Positions 7,653 through 16,008 of a stretch of DNA of 64,000 bases are shown piece by piece; within the stretch, counting starts at the first letter, position 1, and the number at the start of each line of letters is the position of its first letter. The position numbers and the translations under genes are program-made. The stretch covers positions 90,986 through 154,985 of the forward strand of contig NZ_JAEMUW010000018.1 in NCBI RefSeq assembly GCF_016598485.1, in the 5' to 3' direction. Under the pieces are notes generated by a model that worked only from the letters and a program-made list of their open reading frames with translations, was not told the DNA's origin and searched no databases. Source of the stretch: Micromonospora coerulea. Lineage in GTDB: Bacteria; Actinomycetota; Actinomycetes; Mycobacteriales; Micromonosporaceae.

Positions 7653-7701
7653 CTCCCGCCCCCTGTCCGCCGGTCCGGGCCGGCCGCCGACCCGGACCCG
7701 A

Positions 7702-8043
7702 TCATGGCACGGGACGGCGGAGCCGGCCCTGCTCCGGCGGAGACTCCGGCTGACCGGGCAGTCGCCGCTGCGCCGCGCGGTGCCGGTGGGCCAGCCGGCC
7801 GAGGTAGAGCAGGGCACCGGCCAGGATGCCCATGTCGTCCAGGTAGATCGGGTCGGGCAGCACGTCGACCGGCAGGATCGTGTAGATCAGCGCGCCGTAG
7901 AAGGCGACCTTGCCGCCGGCCCCGAGCGCGCCGAGCAGCCGGCGGGCCCGGACCAGCCGGACGGCGAGGAGCACGGCGCCGACCAGCGTCGCCAGCGCGA
8001 CGATGGCGGCGAGCACGACCAGAATCCACGTCTCGCGGGACAC
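7702..8043 (-). CDS. DUF1232 (YkvA-like) small membrane protein
   Basis: 113 residues from GTG 8043. Two N-terminal hydrophobic segments (residues 6-28 and 45-85) include the DUF1232 core: KVAFYGALIYTILPVDVLPD followed by PIYLDDMGILAGAL, where the LPxDxxPD...D motif is diagnostic. The tail is basic and Arg/Gln-rich. Function unknown. It stands 50 nt upstream of the flavin-oxidoreductase gene on the same strand, so the two may share a transcript. Confidence 0.8.
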   Translation of the reverse strand: MSRETWILVVLAAIVALATLVGAVLLAVRLVRARRLLGALGAGGKVAFYGALIYTILPVDVLPDPIYLDDMGILAGALLYLGRLAHRHRAAQRRLPGQPESPPEQGRLRRPVP

Positions 8044-8167
8044 AGGGTCACGCTATCGGAGACCGGCCAACCGCGCCCCCGACCGGCGCGGCCCGAGGGC
8101 CGTCAGGCGTGATCCGGGGCGGCCCGAGGCGCCGGTCGGGTGGCGGCCACCGGGTCGCCGCCGCCGG

Positions 8168-8995
8168 TCAGTACGCCGGCACCGCGGCCCGGCCGCGGGC
8201 CACGGTCGCGGTCTCCCGGGTGGTCTCCGTCGCCGCCCGGCTGCCCGGCGCGATCTCCTGGCCGGTGGTGGCGCCCGACAGGTCCACGGTGGAGAGCAGC
8301 GACTGCGCCTCCGGCACCCGGCCGGTCGCCGCATTCGCCTCGTCGCGCAGGCTGCGCGCGGCGGCGGTCGCCAGCTCGGCGGCCCGCCAGGCGGCCTGCT
8401 CGCGCTCCCGGGCGGTCTGCTGCCGGGCGAGCAGGTTGGCCCGGACCAGCCGCTTCAGCAGCAGCTCCTGCTCCACCGGGTGCCGGCTCGGGTCCCACCC
8501 GCGGTGGCCCAGGATATCGCTGAGCTGCTCGACCGTGATTTCCTGCCGCCACTGGGCGTCGAGCGCCGCCCGGTGCAGCCAGCGCTCCCGGTCCGCGTAC
8601 TCGGCGGGCGTCCGGACGGTACGCGGCAGCGGCAGCGCGGCGGCGGCCGCCAGCCGGCGGACGTCCTCCTCCGCCGCCTCGTACGCCCGCCAGGTCTGCT
8701 CGACCTCCTCCTGGGCGGCGAGCCACTCGGCGCGGCGCCGCTCGGCGGTGGTCACCGCGCGTTCCGCGGCCACGGCCACCTCCTGCGCGTACCGGGCCCG
8801 CTCCCGGGCCTCCTCGGCCAGCTCGAAGCTGCTCGGCCTCGCGGCCTCGCTGATCCGGTCGCCGAACACCGACCGGAACCGGTCTGGGCGCACGATCAGC
8901 GCGGCGACGGCGATCGCCGCCACGGCGAGCAGGGCCAGCCAGATCCCGGCGGCCTGCGGGACGTCCGGCAGGACGGTGGAGAACATGGTCTGCAT
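8168..8995 (-). CDS. Membrane-anchored coiled-coil protein of unknown function
   Basis: 275 residues from ATG 8995. Residues 14-36 form one membrane helix (AGIWLALLAVAAIAVAALIV) and then a long Ala/Arg/Glu-rich helical region (about 60-130 and 180-235, e.g. ELAEEARERARYAQEVAVAA) predicted to be coiled coil, with a Thr/Ala-rich disordered end. The anchor-plus-coil layout suggests a structural or membrane-scaffold role, but no recognised domain was found. GAGG about 10 nt upstream supports the start. Confidence 0.65.
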   Translation of the reverse strand: MQTMFSTVLPDVPQAAGIWLALLAVAAIAVAALIVRPDRFRSVFGDRISEAARPSSFELAEEARERARYAQEVAVAAERAVTTAERRRAEWLAAQEEVEQTWRAYEAAEEDVRRLAAAAALPLPRTVRTPAEYADRERWLHRAALDAQWRQEITVEQLSDILGHRGWDPSRHPVEQELLLKRLVRANLLARQQTAREREQAAWRAAELATAAARSLRDEANAATGRVPEAQSLLSTVDLSGATTGQEIAPGSRAATETTRETATVARGRAAVPAY

Positions 8996-9167
8996 CACCA
9001 GCACCTCGTGGTGGATCGGTCGGAAGTGGACGCGCGTGGCCCGGTCGACGGGCAGGGGGTGCGCTGCGGCGCGAGGTCCCCTGTCCGGCCGTACCCGATC
9101 GGGTCGGCGGGTAACCAGCGGCGCCGCAGCGGGCAGCCGGCGGGCCGCGCGGTGGCGGCCGGCCGGA

Positions 9168-9644
9168 TCAGACCTGCGGCGGACCGCGCCGGCCGGCGAG
9201 GCCGCGGCCCGGGTCGGCGGGCGCCGGGTCGGTCGTGCCGACTGGTCGGGGAGCGGGGACGTGCCGGACCGGTTCGGCGACGGCCGATGCCGGGTGCCCG
9301 CCCGCCGGCACGGTGGCCCGCTCACCTGCGACGACACCGCTCGACGTCCGGAGGACGGCCGGCGCGGCGGTGACCGGCAGGACGGCGGGGGTGCCGCCCG
9401 GTCCGGTGACCGCCTCGGCGGCCGGCCGGTCGGCGAGTGCCGGAGCGGGGGCGGCCGGGGAGAACCGGACCGCGGCGGGTTGATGGGAGTCGGCGACCGG
9501 GCGCGGCGTCCCGGCCGGGCCGGCGGTCGTGCCGCCGAGCCCGACGACGAGCACCAGGGCCGTCACCGCCAGCCGGGTGAGCCGCCGCAGGGTGCGCAGC
9601 GTCGCGGCCCACAGGGCCGGGGCGAACGCTACGGGCAGCACCAC
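9168..9644 (-). CDS. Hypothetical Ala/Pro-rich protein with one N-terminal membrane segment
   Basis: 158 residues from GTG 9644. A hydrophobic helix spans about residues 24-42 (LAVTALVLVVGLGGTTAGPA); the remainder is low-complexity Ala/Pro/Val/Gly with no cysteines and looks disordered and extracytoplasmic. Composition agrees with a secreted or anchored linker-like protein, but I recognise no family and the call rests on an open frame, a weak AGG-type RBS and the membrane segment. Confidence 0.45.
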   Translation of the reverse strand: MVLPVAFAPALWAATLRTLRRLTRLAVTALVLVVGLGGTTAGPAGTPRPVADSHQPAAVRFSPAAPAPALADRPAAEAVTGPGGTPAVLPVTAAPAVLRTSSGVVAGERATVPAGGHPASAVAEPVRHVPAPRPVGTTDPAPADPGRGLAGRRGPPQV

Positions 9645-9759
9645 CTCAACCTATCGGTCAGGTCCGCCTCATGCAGCTCGACGATCTTTCCGGCGGACGT
9701 GACCCGCCCCACCCTGCGCTGTGGACAGAGCGGGGACCTCGTGCACCCTCGCACGCCGG

Positions 9760-10199
9760 CGGTCCACCCTTGCCGACCGAGGCCAGCACGGCGATGCCGG
9801 GGGCTGCTCCTGCTGGTTCTCCTGCCGGTTGCCGGCGGCGGCCACCACGACGACCCGCTTGCGGAGCGCGTAGTCGATGGCGTCCTTCAGCTCCGGCCGG
9901 TCCAGGGTCACCAGGGACAGGTTGACCACGTCGGCCCGGTGGTTCACCGCCCACCGGATCGCCTTGGCGATCTCGCCGGGAAGCGCCTCGTCGGTGGTGC
10001 GCTCGGTGGAGGCCAGCACCCGTACCGGCAGGATCCGGGCCTCGGGCGCGATGCCGCTGTACGGCGCCCCGGTGCCCTCCTGGCCGGCGATGATGCCCGC
10101 CACGAGGGTGCCGTGGCCGGCCAGGTCGCACTGCCCGCGCAGCGGGGTCAGGTGGTTGAAATCGCTGCCCGGGAGGAGCGCCGGGCCCGCCGCCACCCG
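9760..10199 (-). pseudogene. Mycosin-like (type VII secretion) S8 serine protease, broken at both ends
   Basis: The frame from 10199 downward reads VAAGPALLPGSDF, then GHGTLVAGIIAG (catalytic His region), GIAPEARILPVRVL, VVNLSLVTLDRPE and VVVVAAAGNRQENQQEQPPA (oxyanion Asn region). This is mycosin (MycP)-type subtilase sequence. The catalytic Asp block that should precede RVAAGP is absent because a neighbouring gene ends just upstream. After QPPA the frame is lost, but another frame continues VLASVGKGG, the next mycosin segment, so a small deletion/frameshift lies near 9790-9805. The catalytic Ser block is missing. No ESX genes (EccB/C/D/E, WXG100) are in the window. Confidence 0.75.
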
Positions 10200-10211
10200 G
10201 GTGGGCCGGGG

Positions 10212-10541
10212 TCAGGACTTGCCGGCGGGTTCCGGGGTGAACAGCGCGAGCAGCGCGCCGACCTGCTGGTCGGCCTCGGCCGGGTGGCGGAAGTGGCCGC
10301 TCGGGTTGATCGTGTACTCGTTGCGCCGGCCGACCCGGGTGCGGCGCAGGTAACCGCCCGCTTCGAGGTCGGCGACGATGGCCTGGGCCGCCCGCTCGGT
10401 CACGCCGACCTCGTCGGCGACGTCGCGCAGTCGCGCGGTGGGGTTGCGCGCGATGGCCAGCAGCACGTGCCCGTGGTTGGTGAGAAACGTCCAGTTCCGG
10501 CCGCTCCCGTTCTCGCCTGCTGTCGTCGCCATGTGCGTCAT
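10212..10541 (-). CDS. MarR/ArsR-type winged-helix transcriptional regulator
   Basis: 109 residues from ATG 10541, preceded by GAAGGG at 8 nt. The winged helix covers residues 14-80: NHGHVLLAIARNPTARLRD, then the recognition-helix region VGVTERAAQAIVADLEAGG and the wing YLRRTRVGRRNEYTI. The closing ADQQVGALLALF helix is typical of this small actinobacterial group. It is divergent from the carbonic anhydrase gene, with 229 nt between, so local control is possible. Confidence 0.8.
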   Translation of the reverse strand: MTHMATTAGENGSGRNWTFLTNHGHVLLAIARNPTARLRDVADEVGVTERAAQAIVADLEAGGYLRRTRVGRRNEYTINPSGHFRHPAEADQQVGALLALFTPEPAGKS

Positions 10542-10644
10542 CGTATGGCCCTTCGTTCGGTTTTCCGGCCCTGCCCTCGGCCGGGCGGCGCCGGGCCGGC
10601 CGGGCGGCGGTGGCCGTGCTGGTGCGCCGGTCAAGCCCCGCTCA

Positions 10645-10680
10645 ACGTATGAAGTACATATCACGTAAATCTTGACGTGC
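10645..10680. promoter_or_regulatory. AT-rich divergent promoter region between regulator and carbonic anhydrase genes
   Basis: Within the 229-nt divergent gap this stretch is unusually AT-rich. It includes TATGAAGTACATA (10649-10661), a dyad with TATG/CATA arms, then TTGACGTG (10672-10679). It is the most promoter-like DNA between the two start codons; TTGACG could be a -35 for the carbonic anhydrase gene. No experimental support. Confidence 0.4.
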
Positions 10681-10770
10681 GTTGCCCCGCGTGTGACCGT
10701 GGGTGCCGAGGCCGCCTCCGCCGCCGGCCGGGCTGACCAGGTCGTTTCGCGCGAGGACGAGGTGAGGGAA

Positions 10771-11436
10771 TTGACCCCGACCACTCCCGATCAGGCGCTC
10801 GCCGAGCTGCGCGCCGGGAACCGCCGGTTCGTCACCGGCGCCCCGCGCCACCCCAACCAGGACGCCGGCCACCGGGCCGCGGTCGCCGACGGCCAGCACC
10901 CCTTCGCGGTGATCGTCGGCTGCTCCGACTCCCGCCTCGCCGCGGAGATCATTTTCGACCGCGGCCTCGGCGACCTGTTCGTGGTCCGCACCGCCGGCCA
11001 CACCGTCGGCCCGGAGGTGCTCGGCAGCGTCGAGTACGCCGTGACGGTGCTCGGCACGCCGCTCGTCGTGGTGCTCGGGCACGACTCGTGCGGCGCCGTG
11101 CAGGCCGCCCGGGAAGCGGTCAGCACCGGCACGCCCCCCGCCGGTCACCTCGGGGCGGTGGTGGACGCCGTGGTGCCCAGCCTGCGCCGGGCGGCGGCCG
11201 AGGGCGTCGAGGACATCGACGCCATCGTCGACATCCACATCGCGCAGACCGTCGAGGCGATGCTGGCCAACTCCGCCGTGCTGGCCGCCGCAGTGGCAGC
11301 CGGGCGGTGCGCGGTGACCGGCATGTCGTACCGGCTCAGCGCGGGCGAGGCGCGGACGGTGGCCACCGTCCCGGCGGGCGCGCCACCCGCGCCGCCCGCG
11401 CAGATCGACCGCGCCGCCCCCACCGTCGTCGGCTGA
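10771..11436 (+). CDS. Beta-class carbonic anhydrase
   Basis: 221 residues from TTG 10771, selected because GAGGT lies 7 nt upstream; a GTG at 10762 is an alternative. Zinc ligands and catalytic dyad are clear: Cys, Asp and Arg in VGCSDSRLAAE (about residue 47), His and Cys in VLGHDSCGAVQAA (about 105). RTAGHTVGPEVLGSVEYAV matches the strand-helix between them. The enzyme interconverts CO2 and bicarbonate, for pH balance or carboxylation. The Ala/Pro-rich C-terminus is dispensable-looking. Confidence 0.92.
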   Translation: MTPTTPDQALAELRAGNRRFVTGAPRHPNQDAGHRAAVADGQHPFAVIVGCSDSRLAAEIIFDRGLGDLFVVRTAGHTVGPEVLGSVEYAVTVLGTPLVVVLGHDSCGAVQAAREAVSTGTPPAGHLGAVVDAVVPSLRRAAAEGVEDIDAIVDIHIAQTVEAMLANSAVLAAAVAAGRCAVTGMSYRLSAGEARTVATVPAGAPPAPPAQIDRAAPTVVG

Positions 11437-11460
11437 CCGCCGGCGAACGCCCGAGCAACG

Positions 11461-11502
11461 GCCGAGGGGCCGTCCCGCGATTCGGCGGGGCGGCCCCTCG
11501 GC
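11461..11502. terminator. Bidirectional hairpin between carbonic anhydrase and the extensin-like gene
   Basis: GCCGAGGGGCCG (11461-11472) pairs perfectly with CGGCCCCTCGGC (11491-11502); the GTCCCGC/GCGGGG inside extends the stem. Convergent gene ends flank it. Confidence 0.7.
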
Positions 11503-11516
11503 CGGTACGTCATCGG

Positions 11517-12539
11517 TCAGAGCAGCGACATGTGCACGTGATCGGTGTGGTCGGACGGTCCGCTGTACGACTTCCAGCCGGTGGCCGGGAACCAGATCTG
11601 CCGGTTCCAGATCACGTAGTAGATGCCGAGCCGGTCGGCGTTGCGGATCAGGAAGGCGGCGACGTTGTTGCCGTACATCCGGGTGTCGTTGTTGTGCCAG
11701 GGGGCGAACCCGCTGTTCTGCAACGACCAGTCGCAGGCCCGGCCCTTCGGATGCTCCCACGGCCCGCCGGGGCGGTAGCAGCCGACGAAGCGGTTGAAGC
11801 CGGCCCGCTTGACCTCCTTGTAGGCGTGCAGGGTGCGGGGCGTGATGCAGCCGGAGGTGGTGGGGTCGTTCTCGGTGCACGACTCCGGCTTCCAGTCGCC
11901 GTCCGCGGTGCGGCCCGGACCCATCCGGGCGACCGGCGAGGTGGCCGACACCAGACCGCCGGTGAAGCCCTTGCCGCCGACCAGGGCGAGCGCCCTCTCC
12001 GCCTCGACCTTGTCCCGGGCCATCGCGTTGGTCAGCTTCTGCTGCGCGCGTACCTCGGTGTCGAGCGCGAGCTTGGCCTGCTGGGCGCGGTTCTTGGCCG
12101 CGGTGACCGCAGCGAGCTTCTGCGCGTTGACCGTGTTCAGCTCGTCGAGCGCGGCGGCCCGCCGGACGAACGAGTCCGGGCTGTTGCTCTCCAGCAGCAT
12201 CGCCATCGCGCCGATCCGGCCGGTCCGGTACGACTGCGCCGCGATCTGGGTCACCTGCGGACGTAGCGCGTCCAGTTGGGCCTGCGCGGCGCGTACCTCC
12301 AGCGCGAGCTGGAGCTGGCGCCGCTTCGACTTCGCCAGCCGGGTCTTCGCCTGGAGGTAGCCGCGGTTGGCGGCCTCGATGACGTCGGTGATGAGCTTGT
12401 CGTCGCCGTCCTCCGCGTGCCCCGAGGGGGTGGGCGGCGTCGTCGGCGCCGCGCTGGCCGGAGCCGGGCCGATGACGATGGCGAACGCGGTGAGCACGGC
12501 CACCACGGGCGTCAGCCAGCGGCGCAGGGGTGCCGTCAC
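11517..12539 (-). CDS. Secreted coiled-coil protein with extensin/M15-like C-terminal domain
   Basis: 340 residues from GTG 12539. Residues 1-30 are a signal peptide ending ASAAP. A long helical coil follows (about 45-190; KTRLAKSKRRQLQLALEVRA and ALDTEVRAQQKLTN), like the N-terminal coil of RipA-type wall hydrolases. The C-terminal domain (about 225-340) has HPKGRACDWSLQ and SGPSDHTDHVHMSLL, an H...D...HxH zinc arrangement of the extensin-like/D-Ala-D-Ala carboxypeptidase (M15) group. It probably acts on peptidoglycan outside the cell. A c-di-AMP riboswitch-like leader lies directly upstream and would control it. Confidence 0.85.
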   Translation of the reverse strand: MTAPLRRWLTPVVAVLTAFAIVIGPAPASAAPTTPPTPSGHAEDGDDKLITDVIEAANRGYLQAKTRLAKSKRRQLQLALEVRAAQAQLDALRPQVTQIAAQSYRTGRIGAMAMLLESNSPDSFVRRAAALDELNTVNAQKLAAVTAAKNRAQQAKLALDTEVRAQQKLTNAMARDKVEAERALALVGGKGFTGGLVSATSPVARMGPGRTADGDWKPESCTENDPTTSGCITPRTLHAYKEVKRAGFNRFVGCYRPGGPWEHPKGRACDWSLQNSGFAPWHNNDTRMYGNNVAAFLIRNADRLGIYYVIWNRQIWFPATGWKSYSGPSDHTDHVHMSLL

Positions 12540-12556
12540 AGTTGTCCCTTCCGTCG

Positions 12557-12669
12557 ACCGCCGACCGGGTTAGCTGACGGGTTCGGGACGGAAGTGGTCC
12601 CTACCGCTGTCGCGGATTCACCCCATGTACCTGGGTCCCCGGTTCGCCGTGGGGCGATTGGGCGGCGGT
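12557..12669 (-). promoter_or_regulatory. c-di-AMP (ydaO-yuaA) riboswitch
   Basis: Read on the minus strand the leader contains the ydaO-yuaA landmarks in order: CGAACCGGGGA, then GGGGTGAATCCGCG, GTAGGGACC, CCCGAACCCGTCAGCTAAC and CCGGTCGGCGGT. P1 forms from ACCGCCGCC (12661-12669, complement) and CGGTCGGCGGT (12557-12567, complement). The shine-dalgarno GGAAGGGA and the GTG start come a few nt after P1, so ligand binding could affect either transcription or ribosome access. In actinobacteria this class is known upstream of wall-hydrolase genes, which fits the gene below it. Recognised by sequence only. Confidence 0.85.
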
Positions 12670-12828
12670 ACCGCAGGCGCCGCTGCGCGCCTTCGGCGGT
12701 GACCGGCAGCGAGGTTACCCGAGAGTCCTCCCCGGGATCTACGTCCGTAAGCCGACTAAAAACGGTAATTCGCCGTTCCGCTCCGTGACCAGCGTCGCGT
12801 CTGACGCCGGCGGTGACGCTCCGGAGTG

Positions 12829-14148
12829 TCACCATGCCGTGTCCGTGCTCCTCCGCGGTCCGGTCCAGCCCGGGTCGGTGCCGGTGCGGCGGGTGCCGAG
12901 TGCCGCCAGCGCGGCGTCCGGCTCCGCGGGGGGACGCGACGGCGGCCCGTCGGCCGGCGCCGTCCCGCCCCGGCCCGCGGTGGTGACCAGCGCGGCCAGG
13001 CCGGTGGTCAGGGGGACGGCGGCGATCAGGCCGAGCGTGGCCACCGCGCTCCGGACGATCTCCTGCGCCAGGAACTCGCTCGTGAGGATCTCGCTGACCG
13101 CCCGCGAGTCGGCGACGAGCAGGAGCAGCAGGGGCAGCGAGGCGCCCGCGTACGCGAGCACGATGGTGTTGACCGTGGAGGCGATGTGCGCCCGGCCGAC
13201 CCGGGTGGCCGCCCGGTAGAGCTGGAGCCGGGACAGCCCGGGATTCGCGTGCGCCAGCTCGGTGACGGTGGCCGCCTGGGTGACCGTGACGTCGTCCAGC
13301 ACACCCAGCGAGCCGATGATGATCCCGGCCAGCAGCAGCCCGTGCAGGTCGACGTCGCGCTGGAACATCGACAGGGTGGTGGCGTCCTCGCTGCCGAACC
13401 CGGTCAGGTGGGTGGCCGCCGTGGCGATCGTGCCGAGGACGCCGGTCAGCACCAGGCTGCCGAGGGTGCCGAGGACCGCCACCGAGGTCTGCGCGCTGAT
13501 TCCGTGCGTCAGGTACAGCACCACGAACATGATCAACGCCGAGCCGACGATCGCCACCAGCAGCGGTGGCTGCCCCGCGCCGATCCCGGGCAGCACGAAG
13601 CCCAGCAGGATGGCGAAGCTGGCAACCAGGCCGCCGAGCGCGGCCAGCCCCCGCCAGCGGCCGAACGCGACGATCGCGACGGCGAAGAGCGCCGCCAGCC
13701 AGATCAGCGGCGTGCCGCGCTGGTGCTCGGCGATGTTGTAGCTCTTCGTCGCCGGGTCGGCCGGATCCACCAGCTCCACCAGGACGATCTTGTCGCCGAC
13801 CTCGACCCGGGGCGCGCCTGGTCCGGCGGGCACCGGCGCCGGCACCTCGCGACCGGCATCCGGACCCTGCTCGGCCCGGACCGTGACGGTCCCGCAGGGA
13901 CCCGCCGAACCGCCCGGTGCCCCGTCCGGCGTCTCGGCGGCGGCCGGGCACGGCTCGGTCACCACCCGGGTCACCGTGCCGTGGTAGCGGGGCACGTCGG
14001 CGGCGCGTGCCGGCTCCGGGGTGTGCCGCGGCCAGAGCAGCAGGGTGGCGACCACGGTGAGGACGAAGAGCGGGACCACCGTGGCGACGAGGATCCGTCG
14101 CACCCGCGGCGGGGCGGACGGAGCGGGACGGGTGTGGTCGGCGCCCAT
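12829..14148 (-). CDS. YibE/F-like integral membrane protein
   Basis: 439 residues from ATG 14148 (GGGAGAA 6 nt upstream). One N-terminal membrane helix (residues 19-40), a soluble extracytoplasmic section of about 110 residues (with VGDKIVLVELVDP), then seven or eight membrane helices of the YibE/F family (PF07907): LIWLAALFAVAIVAFGRWRG, GLLLAGIIIGSLGVLDDVTVT, ASTVNTIVLAYAGASLPLLL. GSLGVLDDVTVTQ is the family hallmark. Function unestablished; it has been proposed as a transporter. A disordered Pro-rich tail follows. It begins the metal-related block by position only. Confidence 0.88.
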   Translation of the reverse strand: MGADHTRPAPSAPPRVRRILVATVVPLFVLTVVATLLLWPRHTPEPARAADVPRYHGTVTRVVTEPCPAAAETPDGAPGGSAGPCGTVTVRAEQGPDAGREVPAPVPAGPGAPRVEVGDKIVLVELVDPADPATKSYNIAEHQRGTPLIWLAALFAVAIVAFGRWRGLAALGGLVASFAILLGFVLPGIGAGQPPLLVAIVGSALIMFVVLYLTHGISAQTSVAVLGTLGSLVLTGVLGTIATAATHLTGFGSEDATTLSMFQRDVDLHGLLLAGIIIGSLGVLDDVTVTQAATVTELAHANPGLSRLQLYRAATRVGRAHIASTVNTIVLAYAGASLPLLLLLVADSRAVSEILTSEFLAQEIVRSAVATLGLIAAVPLTTGLAALVTTAGRGGTAPADGPPSRPPAEPDAALAALGTRRTGTDPGWTGPRRSTDTAW

Positions 14149-14354
14149 GGCGATTCTCCCAACGATTCTCAGGCGGGATACGTGTCACCGGGCCGGCCGG
14201 TTCACCGGACCGGGCGCCCGCGCTGACGCGGTGGCCGGCGGTCGTCGCCCGAATGGTAGCCAGGCGACGGTGGGATGGCCGGGGACGAGGCCCGCCGCAC
14301 CGCGAATCGGGCTTCCCCCCGGACGGTACGGCCTGGCCCGCTACCGTGGTCGTC

Positions 14355-14813
14355 GTGCGTACGGCGGCGGCGGTGACGACCGGGCGGTGGGTCCGGCTCC
14401 TGCTGCTGCTCTGCACGCTGATCGGGCTGGCCGCCATGCACACCCTCGGCCACGGCGCGCACGGGTCCGGCGGGCCCGGGTCCGCCGGGCACCGGACGGG
14501 CCACCCGGCGGCGGAGCACGTCGCCGCACCGGCCGGCATGGCGCTGGCCGCCGGCTGCCCTGGCGACGGCTGCCGGCCCGACGCGGTGCTCCCGCTCGGG
14601 CACCTCGGCGGCGAGCTGTCCGGCTGGAGCGTGTGTCTGGCCGTGCTCGGCACGTTCGCCGTGGCGCTGCTCGTCGCCGTGCTGCTGCGGCTCGGGTCGC
14701 GACCCGTCGGCCCGGCCGCCCGCGGCTCGGTCCGGCTCTCCCCGGGGCCGCGGGCGCCGCCGCCCCGCCCGCTCGGACTGCGCCTGGCGACGGCGTCGGT
14801 GCTGCGCAGATAG
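14355..14813 (+). CDS. DUF6153-like small membrane protein
   Basis: 152 residues from GTG 14355. A first membrane helix (RLLLLLCTLIGLAAMHTLGH) runs into a His/Gly-rich loop with several His residues (HTLGHGAHGSG...HRTGHPAAEHV) and two Cys (AAGCPGDGCRP), then a second helix (WSVCLAVLGTFAVALLVAVL). The AMHTLGHG ending of helix 1 is characteristic of DUF6153 proteins, which commonly lie beside DUF305 and copper genes. The His/Cys loop would be outside the membrane and could bind metal; this is an inference. No clear RBS for the chosen GTG. Confidence 0.65.
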   Translation: MRTAAAVTTGRWVRLLLLLCTLIGLAAMHTLGHGAHGSGGPGSAGHRTGHPAAEHVAAPAGMALAAGCPGDGCRPDAVLPLGHLGGELSGWSVCLAVLGTFAVALLVAVLLRLGSRPVGPAARGSVRLSPGPRAPPPRPLGLRLATASVLRR

Positions 14814-14895
14814 GACGCGCCTGGCGCGGCTGACCGCTCCGGTCACCCGCGTCCCGGGTCCGCTGCGTACGTTCCGACACCGAAAGGTCTGCCAC

Positions 14896-15534
14896 ATGTT
14901 CACTCGCACCGTCGCGCGCCGTGCCGCCCTGGCCGGCGCGACCGCTCTCGTCGCCGTCGCCCTGGCCGCCTGCGGCGGCACCGACCACTCGACCGCCGGC
15001 TCCGGCCACGACATGCCCGGCATGGGCGGCACCGGCACGCCCACCGCCGGCGCGACCGCGTCCTTCGGCACCGCCGACGTGACGTTCGCCCAGCTGATGA
15101 TCCCGCACCACCAGCAGGCCGTGGAGATGGCCGGGCTGGCCGACACCCGGGCTGCCGACCCGGAGCTCAAGAAGCTGGCCGGGCAGATCAGGGCGGCCCA
15201 GGCGCCCGAGATCGCCACCATGACCGGCTGGCTCACCGCCTGGGGCCGACCGACCCCGTCGGCCGGCGCCGGTCACGGGATGCCGGGGATGGCGCACGGC
15301 ATGCCCGGCATGATGTCGGCCGCGGACATGGCCAAGCTCACCGCGGCGACCGGGGCCGACTTCGACAGGCAGTTCCTGACCATGATGATCGCCCACCACG
15401 AGGGCGCCATCACCATGGCCAAGGACGAGCTGGCCGAAGGCGTCAACCCGGACGCGAAGGCGCTCGCCCAGCAGATCGTCGCGGCCCAGCAGGCGGAGAT
15501 CGACACCATGAACAAGATCCTCGACCGGCTTTGA
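14896..15534 (+). CDS. DUF305 lipoprotein (copper-associated)
   Basis: 212 residues. Signal peptide with lipobox ALAAC (Cys at residue 25), then a His/Met-rich linker (GHDMPGMGG) and two DUF305 repeats (PF03713): VTFAQLMIPHHQQAVEMAGL (about 65-85) and FDRQFLTMMIAHHEGAITMA (about 155-175). The MIPHH and MIAHH pairs with Met-rich GMPGMAHGMPGMM resemble copper-binding sequence. Ferritin-like helical fold expected, anchored on the outer face of the membrane. AAAGG precedes the ATG. Position between DUF6153 and CsoR/CopA genes supports a role in copper handling. Confidence 0.85.
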   Translation: MFTRTVARRAALAGATALVAVALAACGGTDHSTAGSGHDMPGMGGTGTPTAGATASFGTADVTFAQLMIPHHQQAVEMAGLADTRAADPELKKLAGQIRAAQAPEIATMTGWLTAWGRPTPSAGAGHGMPGMAHGMPGMMSAADMAKLTAATGADFDRQFLTMMIAHHEGAITMAKDELAEGVNPDAKALAQQIVAAQQAEIDTMNKILDRL

Positions 15535-15540
15535 GCCCGA

Positions 15541-15582
15541 CCGCCGGGTGCCGGGACCGTGCGCGGTCCGGGTACCCGGCGG
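15541..15582. terminator. Hairpin after the DUF305 gene
   Basis: CCGCCGGGT (15541-15549) pairs with ACCCGGCGG (15574-15582) and the inner GGACCG/CGGTCC pair extends the stem to about 18 bp with one mismatch and a 4-nt loop. It starts 6 nt past the stop. Confidence 0.7.
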
Positions 15583-15652
15583 CGTCGGCCGGGTCCGCGC
15601 CGGTGAGCGGGGCAGCGGATCGACGGGGGCGCTGCCGGCGCGGAGGCGCCGG

Positions 15653-15868
15653 TCAGGTCAGGCCGGTGCGACGGCGCCGGTACTCCTCCTCGTCGATCTC
15701 GCCCCGGGCGTACCGGTCGTCGAGGATGCGCCGGGCCGACGATCCGTCAGCCCCGTCCGGGCGCCCGCCGGTCAGCCGGACCACCAGCCAGACCAGCACC
15801 ACCAGGACCGCCAGCCCCAGCAGCGACCAAATCCACATCCAGCCCATCATCGGGCCGTACCCCATCAT
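15653..15868 (-). CDS. Small SHOCT-domain membrane protein
   Basis: 71 residues. Met/Trp/Gly-rich start (MMGYGPMMGWMW), one membrane helix (residues 13-32) and a C-terminal SHOCT motif (ILDDRYARGEIDEEEYRRRR). SHOCT domains are short oligomerisation helices. The GYGPMMGWMW N-terminus is often seen in small proteins next to copper and DUF305 genes, which suits this place, but the function is unknown. Confidence 0.8.
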   Translation of the reverse strand: MMGYGPMMGWMWIWSLLGLAVLVVLVWLVVRLTGGRPDGADGSSARRILDDRYARGEIDEEEYRRRRTGLT

Positions 15869-16008
15869 GGCCGCCCTCCCGTCGGTTCGAGGGTCGGCCG
15901 GTCCGGTGCGCCGGGGGCGCCGGTACCGGTCGCCACCACCGAAACTACGACGCTCGGGGGCCGGCGGCGCCGGGTCGGAAGACCCGACATGCGGGCCGTC
16001 CGTCCCGG

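Noticed and set aside
10627..10640. CGGTCAAGCCCCGC upstream of carbonic anhydrase, resembling the GGGTCAAG block
   Set aside because: Lacks the leading GGG and the GCCC end; distance to the start does not match the other copies.
7170..10652. 1160-codon plus-strand frame
   Set aside because: It runs antisense through five minus-strand genes with recognised domains; it is open only because of high GC at third positions.
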